A DNA stretch of 64,000 nt from Plazaster borealis (taxonomy: Eukaryota; Echinodermata; Asteroidea; Forcipulatida; Labidiasteridae): NCBI GenBank assembly GCA_021014325.1, contig CM037476.1, positions 15,598,827-15,662,826 on the forward strand. The letters are read 5' to 3'. Positions 23,193 to 35,100 of the stretch are shown one piece after another. The notes beneath the pieces are model-generated. The model saw only the letters and a list, made by a program, of their open reading frames with translations. It was not told the origin of the DNA and did not search any database. Within the stretch, counting starts at the first letter, position 1. Each line of letters starts with the position of its first letter. A program made the translations under genes and the position numbers.

Positions 23193-26100
23193 GTGAGTAT
23201 ATAGACACAAGGGGTTAGAATACACTTACTCCCAAGGCCCTTTTTGCCAACCTCGTTCCCAGGGATGATTGATCTCGCTGCGCCATTTTTCCCCAGCATG
23301 CCTTGCTCGCTCATAATCCTCCTGGAATTGGTTCATGGTGTAGTCAGCGACTGCGCGATGAGGGGACCATGTAAAAAGTTGGATTTGGGTAACATTTTTT
23401 TGGGGGGGTTTTTCGACTGCAATCCACACATGGAATTTTTTTTCTTCTCCTTTTTTGAGGGGTTTTGGGGCGGGCCAGAATCTAGCACATTTTAATTAGG
23501 CGTGTGGCCAATCCACTCTACCCACCCTACACAAGTATGGTAACCCGCAAAAGAGGCCTCAATCAAGTCAAAGAGCAACTGGTCCCCTCTCATTCTTCTT
23601 TGATCTTGTGATATGTCAAACTGTATGCAGTTTAAGGTGACCGGTAAAAACATGATTCACTTGAAATGGAATCACGTCAAAATATGTGCGTTTTGACACG
23701 CACGCAGTAAGGGTCCTACAAGCATCATACAAGCGCTCGAAAGTTTTTAACAAGCGTGCAAGCAAGCAAAGTATTCACTTTTGGGAGACAGTCAGCGTTC
23801 TTGTGTTAATTTTGTGGTAATTTTTAGCCCTGCTATGCATTTGCTACAGTAGTTTCAAACCTTTTTGTCAGCAATCTGAATATACAAAAACATTGATTAA
23901 CTGCTTTTTTGTTTCTCTCTCTGATTGTTTCTTATTTGTTTTGCTTCTCATTGAATCAGAGATGTCGCTGTTTCATCAGGACCACGGAAGATCCTTCTGG
24001 ACTGTGGTGCTAACGTAGCATCGACCGTACAGCTCTTCCAAGAGACCTACCCCAACGGACACGATTACACCATCCATTCATTTGAGATTGATGACAGGCT
24101 CGCACCGTATTTCAAACCATACAAGCACCACAATTTGCACTGCCCCGTCGGTGTTGCGGCAACAGATGGTGAGACTTGTTTTTTAACTTGGTCGTAAACA
24201 TTTGTGTATAGCCTGTGTTTACTTTTTGATTGAGATTATCAGCATTCATATTAATTCAGAGACGCACATGTGGAAACTGAAAGTGTATTATTGGTATTTT
24301 TTTTTCAGAGTGGAAACTGAAAGTGTATTATATTTGTTCTGGTAGTGAAACCAAGAGACCATCAAAAGCAACTAGCACTTTGACATGTAGGCCTGAAGAT
24401 GCCTTTGTAGAGAAGATGATGAAGAAATGTCAGTTTTAGATGTTTGAGGAAAACCCCAAATAGCTTTACAATATATGTCCAAATGATGAAGCAACAATGG
24501 TTGAGTGTCTTGCTCAAGGAAACAAGTGTCAAGACCAGGACTCTAAACCACACTCTTCTGATCAGAACATCAGAATTTGAGTTTGGTACACTAGACCGCC
24601 GCTCGGCCACAACATGGCGCAATCAATGATAATAATAATAATAATAATATCGAAGTCTTATATAGCGCACGTATCTACCAAACAAGGTACTCAAGGCGCT
24701 TAGTATATACTTTGAACAGAAAGATGGGTTATTGAAGTTATGAATTATGAGACCCAATTATGTAGCACCTTATAATGTTTTTTACAAGGTGCTACGGCGC
24801 ATTCAGCAGCCACAACCAGGAACACCGGGGCGAACCCCTTCTCTTTTCGATAAGTGCACTGGGTTCTTTTACATGCGTTACACAACACATGGGACCAACG
24901 GCTTTACGTCCCATCCAAAGGACGAAGCAATGGTTAAGTGTCTTGCTTAAGGACACAAGTGTCACGGCTGGGGATTCGAACCCACACTCTGCTGATCAGA
25001 AACACCAGAGTTTGAATTCGGTGCTCTTAACCGCTCGGCCACGACACTTCCACTTGATAGTAGTGGAGCGCTGTGGATAGGTAGTGCACAGAAAAGAACC
25101 CAGAACACTTATCACGGCAGTGTAGGGGTTTACCTCAGTGTTTGCAAGCACCCTTGTTTACAGGTTTCCTCAAGCTTCCCTGTCTATGTGATTAAGTTTG
25201 CTTTTGAGCTCATTACCAGGGCTCAATTTCATAGAGCTGCTTAAGCAGAATTTTTTTTTAAAGTTTCTGCTAATGCGAAAATTTACAGGATACCAGTCAC
25301 AGATTGTACATGAGAAGTGGCATTTTGGCTGGTAACCATATTCTGGTAAAGCACAATTTTGCTGTGCTTTGCTACTTTTTTTGCTTAAAGGCACTGAACA
25401 CATTTGGTAATTGTCAAAGACCAGTGTTCTTACTTGGTGTATCCCATCATATGCATAAAATAACAAGCCTGTAAAAATTTGGGCTCAATTGGTCATCGAA
25501 GTTGCAAGAAAATGATGAAAGAAAAAACACCCTTGTTGTACAAATTTGTGTGCTTTCAGATAGGAAAGGATTGCAAGAAGTCTTTTATTATTTTAGTGAG
25601 AAATTACCTCTTTCTCAAAAACTACGTTACTTCAGAGAGAGTCGTTTCTCACATTGTTTTATACTATCAACAGCTCTCTGTTGCTCGTTACCTAGTCAGT
25701 TTTTATGCTAATATATATTTTGAGTAATTACCAAACGTGTACAGTGCCTTTAAGCAGCTCTATGAAATTGGGCCAAGAAATTGATAATTAGAAAAAGAAA
25801 TGGTGGGAAGGTTATAAGAACATTAGTAGGGGATTTGCTATCAGAAACGTGTGATAATGATAATAGTGTACTGTTGCAGGTAACATGACAGCCTACTCGG
25901 AAGCAGCCTGGGGTCCTAACAAGGGATTGAACAACGGTAAAGACATGCAGTGGGGAGGAGGTTCTCTCTTCGTCAACAAACAGGAAAAGGATGACGACAA
26001 AACAGGCAAGGTTTCAGTCTTTATATAGTTATAAAACTTGGCTCTAATATAGCGCACATATCCTCAGGGTTCTCCCCAGATTTTTTCAAAACCGTGGGGC

Positions 26101-29100
26101 ATTCTGGACCAGGATTTTTTGATGTTTGGCTGAAAGCACGCTGAATTAAAAACAAGGTCTTTGGAATGTTTTCTACTTGGTGTTTATCTTAGTTTTAAAA
26201 GGCCTACTGTGCAATCTGAAGCATTCTACATGGTTTTCTCTGGGGTTTTGTGTGTGTGTATTTAGCTAAAAGTGTTCAGCTGAAATTTGTGCGTATCACT
26301 ATCAGCACGCAAATCGCGCATATCGGCCCGATACGCTAGCTTGTGCATGGGGAGAACCCTGTATCCTAGTACATGTAGCTAGATCAAGTCACTTTACAAC
26401 TACAAAGAGCTATTCCAACAGCTCTATTCCACATACATACTGCATCTCGTTGGCACTCCTTGCATGTGTCCCTCCATCCTTCAATCTACAATATACTGTT
26501 TGAAGAGGATTATCAATTCCTTACCCACAGCAAAATCACAGAGCACCATGGTAATTACTGTGGGTGCCGTGGGTTAGTTGGAGGCATGCCGAGATGCAGA
26601 ACAAAGAGCCTTTCCAACAGCTTTATTCCACGTACTGCGTCTCTTTGGAACTCCTTGCCTGGTGCATGTTTCCATCCATCCTACAATCTAGACTGTCTGA
26701 AGAGGATTATCAATACAAAATCTGAGAAACGTTACTGCTGTAACGCTTTTCAGATTCAAATTATTGGGGATAAAAACTAATATCTTTTCAATAACCCCAG
26801 TACTTTGAAGTGAAAGGTTTCTCAAAATGCATTATACTATCCAAAGCTGCTGTACTTCTTACCAAGTAAGTTTGTATTGCCATGAATTTTCAGAGTCATT
26901 ACCAAATGTATCCAGACCCTTTAATCCCTGATAGTCAAAAAGGAATCAACAGATTAAAGGATTAACATGCAATGTTTTTAAACAGGTGGAGTCCGTAAAC
27001 TGTCTTACCGTAAGCTCATTCCAACAGTCGACCTTGCAAGGTGGATAAAGGAATCCTTCACCAAAGAAGACTATGTCATCCTCAAACTGGACGTAGAGGG
27101 CGCCGAGTATGGAATTCTCCGCAACATGTTGGATCATGGGGCTTTTGAGTACATTGACAAGTAAGGGGGTTTGCGGTGGGATGTTTTGTGTTATTCTGTG
27201 AGGACAGTTATAATTGTTGGGTAATATTTGTCCAATCGGATTTCAGTTGTCAAACAGCATACATGTACCTGCCAGCTGTTCCGATTTATTTGCCATTTTG
27301 TAACATGGACCTAAACGACAGACGATAGAACATTTTTCTTCTTCTCAGATCAGGCATGATATTCTTCCTACTTAAGTCTGATTTCCGATTTTTAGGCCTT
27401 TCGAAAAAAACAGTAAAATTATTATTAAATAGCCTGAAAATACCTTAGTCCAGCAGATTTAACCCTTTCATGCACCATTTATTTTAGTGATAAACTGATC
27501 CTATGGACACATTAATTGTTTACTCGGTTTTTTTTTGCAAATGGCGATCCCCCCCAAAACAGGTCACAATAGCAACCTCAAGAGTCCTCTTCCCCATCCT
27601 GAAAACTGTGTGGCTGTGCAATCTTTATTTTTCGTTTTACAACTATTTTCCTGAAGGGATTTAACCCAGTCGCTAGCACCCGGTCGGCGCGTGAAAGAGT
27701 TAAACAAAACGTGCAGTGAGAGTTTTGACGGGTTGGGGATGGTTAGGGTTAACAAATCATTTCATAGGAATTAACTATAACTAGTAAACTTGCGGAATCC
27801 AGTACATTTATCATAAAGAGAAGAGGTTCGCCCCAGTGTTTCTAGCATAGTTGGCTGCATTAAGTTTGCGCCACAGCACCTTGTAAACCGTTGCCACATT
27901 CTAAATGTATAAATATACATATGTAAAGCAGGTCTCATAATTCCAAACACAGCTCTGCATATTTGTAAAAAATAATTATGAGCACTCTGGGCCGTCCTTC
28001 AGGTGTGAAAAGTGTTATATAAGAACTGCTTATTATTTTTTTAATAGATGTTAAATTTGCATCAGGGTTAAAGAATATTATTTGGTTTTACCCATACACC
28101 GATGTGTGTAAAGCACTGTACAGGCATGAGAATCTTCCGGATTTTTCCGGATTTCCAGATTTTTCACTTCAAAATATGTGGTCTCTGAGTTCAATGTGAA
28201 TTCGATATAAAATTTGGGGGTTTGGGTGTTGGGGTTATACGTATATTTCCCTAATCTCTCGTCTTTAAATCAGAAATTGTAAGTTAACCTTTGTAAATTA
28301 TACCGCGGATCGACACACCGTTCGTGAAAAAACGGCACGTTAACAATTGACGCCCGTGCATCGCGTATGCAGCGAAATCAATGGATATGTGTAGACTTGT
28401 TTCATTCCTCACTTCAATCATGGAGCGGTTTATTAATTGTTTGACCGTAATATGTTTACTGCTGCAGCAAAGGAACATGTGTGGAGACTTTGGAAAGTCT
28501 ACTGACAACAATGCGCGGTGTTTTGTACGGATGCGCGCGCATTGTTAGACTTCTTACCACGTGTGTGGAGAATCGTCCACGTCTGCATTTACCGTTAAGT
28601 CTCACATTTTTTGTGAGCTTTTTGAGATAAGATATTTCTAGCATTTTTATGATTTCATTATTATTATTTTTTTAGTTTTTTACTCCTACTAACTCGACCC
28701 ATGGAGGTAGGATTATGCTTGTTCAACCACCGAGTGCGACGCCGACGCTGGGTCACGTTGCCCAAATTCTGGACATTGCCCAAAATCCGGACATGCATTT
28801 TTAGCGTTAGATTTTTTCAGGGTTTTTTCATACGAAAAGGATTTCTGGATTTTTCATCATCGCCCATTCTCATGCCTGACTGTATACTCAATACTTTCCT
28901 GAGTTCTGTGAAAGAAAATCCACAGGCATATTACTCGGGTGGGCTTCAAACCCACGACCTTTGCCATTATAAAGCAGATGTCTTACCAACTAGACCACCG
29001 AGATAGCCCGGTAGCTAGAGGCAGTTTGAATCCTGTATTTTAGCAGCAAAAATGTTTAATAGATGTTAAATTTGCATCGGGGATAAAGAATATTATTTGG

Positions 29101-32100
29101 GTTTACCCATACTTTGATGCGTGTAAAGCACTGTATACTCTGTACTTTCCCGAATCCTGTGAAAATTTTTCCACAGGCATATTACTCGGGTTGGATTCGA
29201 ACTGCATATTATTATTATTACTAGATACCAGTCCTTTACATGTCTTTTTATAATTATTTCTAGATATTATGGTGAATACCATGATTCACAGCCGACCGGT
29301 TGGTCCCAATCAGATAAGAACAAGATCCGGGCAGACATCAAGACGGCAGGGTTTACCATGATCGATTGGGTTGGAGAACGAAGAACGTACACCGACTTTG
29401 AACAGATCCACACCGTCAAGGTAATGTTTCAACTTTAAGTGTCAAGCGGTCAGTTGTTAATCTCTGATTGTTGATAACTTTCAAACTGGTTAAGTCATGT
29501 AAGTGGGAAGGGGCTTTTTCTAGAGCTATGGTTCGAGAAACAAGAGGGGGGAAAAAGGAGAGAAATATTGAAGACACAGTACAGGAATGGTAAGGAAAAG
29601 AAGAAGAGGAAGAAAACAACTTTTAGTTTCAATCTGAAAGCTCATTTGAATAGAAAGTACGTAACATTACCATTCCTCCAGAGAAATGTTGTCAGCTGAA
29701 ACAGGGTTTTTTTTTTGTAAATGAAAACACCCCTTAAAGGCCCTGTACACTATTGGTAATATCGAAAAACACAAATGTTCACAGATTCACACATAACTTA
29801 CATGATTTAAAGTAAGTAATGGTAGAAAGGGTTCCTTAAAATATTTCTGCCTAAAATGCTATGGTTTCTGAGAAATGAGTAAAACATTAGTTTTTATCAC
29901 GCGCGATAAAAACTTGATGTTTGAAAAAACAGAAAACACAAAAAGGTCTTCTTTTCACTATTTTCTCGTGACCTCGATGACCAATTGAACTTTCACAGGT
30001 TTGTTTGTTCATGCATATGTTGAATCACACAAAATGTATGCATGTTTCCCACCATCCTACAATCTAGACTGTTTTAAGAGGAATATCAATTTCTACCTTC
30101 AGCTGCTCCCCTGAGTTGTTTTCATCTGAAATATTTTCTTCTTGTAGCCCCTTAATACCAAGTGTGGCTTTTAGCCTTGTTTGGGGCAAAATCGCGTAGA
30201 AAAAAAGAAATACAAATCTAACAAAATTCAACACATCATAATGCAGGCTGGCATAGTTTATCATTCAAAACCGCAGTGGATGAAATTTCAACAGCCAGGC
30301 AATAGGAGAGTTAAAGAAAAAAATATTATTGTATTTTAACGCGTTGCTATCTTCCTGTTTCATCACACGCAGGTACCAGCTGACACACCAGGTGCCCCCG
30401 GCGTGACGTACACAACCTGCAAGAACAACAAGATTGCCCTCGTCGTCTCGATCGGGATGAACCTGAAGCGCGCCCACAAAGTGGTGTCCACCCTCGCCGG
30501 GTACCGCCTGGCCCTCCCCATCACTCTGTTTGTCTACGGCGACTTTGTGCAGCAGAACCCCGAGGTGGTCAAGAACTGGGGATCGACATTCCAGATCGGG
30601 ATCAGGGAGGACGGCCATAATCCAGTCAGTCATCTGGAGATGATGCCATGGGAGTGGCTAAGGATGGGGCTGGTCAGTGCCATCTTGAGGCTAGGGGAGA
30701 TTGGGATCTCTACCGGGTACTACATGCCGTCGGTCCAAGGCGCCATCGATGCTAAGTTCAACTCGGCGGCAAAAGCACGCGGGTTACGAGTCATTAAGCC
30801 AGCTGTTGAATTCCCAGCAAAGTCGGGTAAGTTCTTCTTTCATTTCTTTCACGCGCCAACCGGTTGCTAGCGACCGGTTTAAATCCCTTTAGAAAAATAG
30901 TTGTAAAACAAAAAATAAAGATCGCACAGCCACACAGTTTTCAGAATGGGAAAGAGGACTCTTGAGGTTGCTATTATAACCTGTTGTTGTTGTTGTTGTT
31001 TCTTTTATTTTATGGGGGGGGGTTGCCATTTGCACAAAAAAAACCAAGTAAACAATTAATGTGTCCATATGATTAATTTATCACTAAAATAAATGGTGTG
31101 CTGAAAGGGTTAAGGTAGGGTCATAGATTGGTATGTACTCCACAAATGAATGACCGTAAAAACTTATTTGGTGAGAAGCACTGCCATGACTACAGCTGTT
31201 GATAGTGTAAACTATTTTGAGAAAGGATTTCCTTCGAAGTAATATGGTTTGGACATTTTTTCACCCCCAAATTTCTTTGAATCTGAGAAAACAATTCCTG
31301 CATGAATTGTTTCTCAGATTTCTGAGGGTTGGTGTCCATTTGCGCGTGATGCAGCCAGAGATGTGCTTAGTACCCGCTGTCACCTCGCTAAATGTGGATT
31401 TGATGTGAAAATACCATGACAGTTTTCTGCTGTTTTCTCAGCAAGGAGATAGTGTATTCAGCTGAAATTTCACATGTGACTTTGATTGTATCTTTTTTTA
31501 TAATTATGCCTATCAATAAGTTTTAAGGTGACAAAATCAATCTACGACCCTACCTATAAATAATTCTTGTTTTCACAGGCAAGCAAACTATGTGTGGGTA
31601 AAAATACTGTTGACGTTACATAAACGCCCGGAACCAACTTTGGAGTGTCCATTTTTGGTTGTGGTCAGTTGACCGACTGAAGTGTATTCACACTCCCGAC
31701 AATCCATTGCACTGTATAGCGTATCTATAGGCATGTGCACCTACATGGACCATGCTACGCTTCGTTTCCCCCATACAAAGAGGACAAAGGGTACTGGAAT
31801 TCATGCTTGAAATCTCCTTTTTTTTTGGGGGGGGGGCTATTGTGTTAATCCCCGATTCCAGACCTTTGTCAAAAGAGGACAAAGGGTACTGGAATTCATG
31901 CTTGAAATCGCCTTTTTTTGGGGGGGGCTACAGTGTAAACCTCGATTCCAGACCTTTGTCCAAAGAGGACAAATTATACTGGAATTCATGCTCGAAATCT
32001 CCTTTTTTTCCGGGGGCTATTGTTTATTTTCCGATTCCACAGACATTCTATAACTTCTCGAAAGAGAATGGACGATCTTGGTGCATTTTATGAGAATGTT

Positions 32101-35100
32101 TCTTGCCTGCTTTATGTAGTCAGGGTTTCATTATGACAACGATTTGCTCAAAAAGAAAATTGCTTCCACACACAGGCACGGTAATTTTTTTAAAACATAC
32201 CGTTGAGAAGTGGTTATTAATTCATCGCTGTTACCACAAAGTGAACTATCTTTTTAAAAAAATTATACAAAATTGTGCAAATCGTTTTTTTTACAGATTA
32301 TTAGTATGCTCATTACTGCTATCATTTTTAGCAAGTTTCTGTACCTAATATGTAATAATAAGAATAGTGGCTTCTTATATAGCGCACATATCCGTCACTC
32401 AGTGACGCTCAAGGCGCTTTTAACGTTCATTATTTTCCTGCAAGGTATTGTGGAGCTACGTTTTTGAAGTATGAGACCAAGTCCTTTACATAGCACCATG
32501 TAATGGTTTGCAAGGTGGCGCAATATGCTGCCGATCAAACCAGGAACACCGGGGCGAACCCCTTCTCTTTTCGATAAGTGCACTGGGTTCTTTTACGTGC
32601 ATTACACAACACACGGGACCTACTGCTTAACGTCCCATCCGAAGGACGAAGCATGTGGTTAAGTGTCTTGCTTAAGGACACAAGTGTCACGACTGGGATT
32701 CGAACCCACACTCTGCTGATCAGAAACACCAGAGCTTGAGTTCGGTGTTCTTATCCGCTCGGCCACGACATAGCGCTATAGCACATTTCCCAACTCGCAT
32801 GAACGACTGTTGCTAAGGGTGTTGCTAGGGACGTCCTGTACTTCAGCGCATGATGAAGCGGTGATCAAGTTGTAGTCGTAGTCGCCATTTTTGACACGAC
32901 CTAATCCACACTCTGTTGATCAGAAACCCCAGAGCTCAATTGACCATCTTGACCATCTGTTTAACAAGTTGGTTGTTTGTTTGGGGTTTTTTTTGTGCAT
33001 ATTTTTGTTGGTTTAGTTGATCCCTGTTTGGTTATTGATGAATTTCTGCGAATATGCTTTTGAATTGTAAACACATGACGTGGCTGACTGAAACATCTGT
33101 TTAGTACATGAACAGTAACTGTAAAACAAGCATTAACAACAGCAAAATTATGGGATTCCAAAATGGATGAAGTTATTGAACAAAAATAAATTTATTTCAC
33201 CGAGTTGCTAGCTGCGCTGCCACTTCTCTGATTCTGCAGAAAATTCCCTGACAATAAACCAATCTTTCCATGTTCTGATGAACAAATTTGGAAATCTCCC
33301 TGATTATGGAAACTTTTTCCCTATTGTGCTGAATGTAGAATATCTCCCTGATTGTTGTGCAAAATCTCCCAAAGATGCAAATGTTGGCAGCTCTGTGCTA
33401 GTACAGAAAGGTTAAGTGACCAAAATGTATTAGATAGATGGCTAGATAAAAGGTTTGTTCACAATAGTCATCACAGCATAACAACTAAACTGCAGCTATA
33501 TCATAAAAAAAGCTAAAATTACATCAATAAAAGGACATGGCCGAGCAGTCTCGTTCACCAGACCCAAGCTCTGGTGTTGTCAGCAGCCGAGTGTGGGTTC
33601 AAATCCTGGTCATGATTTTTGTGCCCTTGAGCAAGGCCATAATTGCTTTGTAAAAAGTTGGGAAGGTAGTGTATTCTGCTCATCCAGCCAGGTTCCTAGT
33701 GGATGATACCCATGCCTACATCCTTACTGACTGTGAAGGGGGTAACCCTGTTTCAGCCCTGGGAGTAGGTGGCATGGTATCCATGGTGACAGCTGGTTTG
33801 GGTCGACAGCCCAAATCAATTAAATGTAGCCCTCACCTTGAAATGGCCGTCCGTCCTTGTGATGTTAGGCGATATCTCATTAAAAAAAAAAACTTTTTAA
33901 ATCAAGATGTAAAAATCAATTTAGTAAAAGGAAAAGGTTAACACACACCTACCTAGGAAAAAAACATAACCTGCACACACACACACACAAATGGTAAAAC
34001 ACACACAAGCGCCAACCCACAAAACTGTCCCTGGTATTTATGAATATTTATTCAACCACAACAATACCAGGCCTGGATTTACACAAAGTCCATGGAGGCA
34101 ATGGCCTTTGTTGCCCTGGTCTTGGCCCCTTCAAAAGTTTTCCCCTAGCCTCTAAAGGCACTGTACACGTTTGGTAATTGTCAAAGACCAGTGCTCTCAC
34201 TTGGTGTATCCCAACATATGTATAAAATAACAAGCCTGTGAAAATTTGGGCTCAATTGGTCATCGAAGTTGCAAGAAAATGATGAAAGAAAAAACACCCT
34301 TGTTGTACAAATTTGTGTGCTTTCAGATAGGAATAAAAACTTCTTGCAAGAAGTTTTTATTATTTAAGTGAGAAATTACCTCTGTCTCAAAAACTACGTT
34401 AACTTCAGAGGGAGCCGTTTCCTACAATGTTTTATACTATCAACAGCTCTCCGTTGCGTGTTACCAAGTAAGTTTTTATGCTAATATTTGTTTTGAGTCC
34501 TTACCAAACATGTACGATACCTTTAAGAATGGAAGTGCTTCCTGCAAAAGGAAAATGGCCTTGTCCTCTCAAAGGTGAAGTTCCAGGCCTGCAATACCAA
34601 TAACAAAAAGTACAAGGCAAATCGAAGTGGCGTGTCGTGGCCGAGCAGTTAAGAGCACCGAACTCAAGCTCTGTTGCTTCTGTTCAGCAGAGTGTGGGTT
34701 CGAGACCCGGTCGTGGCATTTGTGTCCTTAAGCAAGACACTTAACCATTATTGCTTCGTCCTTCGGATTGGACGTTAAGCCGTAGGCCCCGTGTGTACCA
34801 TCCATGCATGTAAAAGACCCCAGTACACACTTGTCGCTAAGAGAAGGGGTTTGCCCCGGTGTGTCTGGCAGTGCGTTTATCTTCAATCATTGAAGGCTGC
34901 ACTCAAAAGGAAGAAGAAGAACCATAAAACCAAAACAGAAATAACAAAGCAAGAAACATAGACCTAGTCTAGCCCAGGAAACATACAGAATAGAAAAGTA
35001 CAAAAAGGATGATGATGGGAGGGCAACTAGACGAGCATGGAGAACAGCAGAATTATTGTCATGAGGAAAATGAAATATGAGTGTATGAAGGGAGCATGCA

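Noticed and set aside
26006..26012. GT at 26011 as the normal donor for exon 3 of gene A
   Set aside because: It adds 5 nt and breaks the reading frame and the alignment with gene B; the GC donor restores both.
30265..30633. 122-codon frame on the - strand
   Set aside because: Antisense shadow of gene A exon 6.
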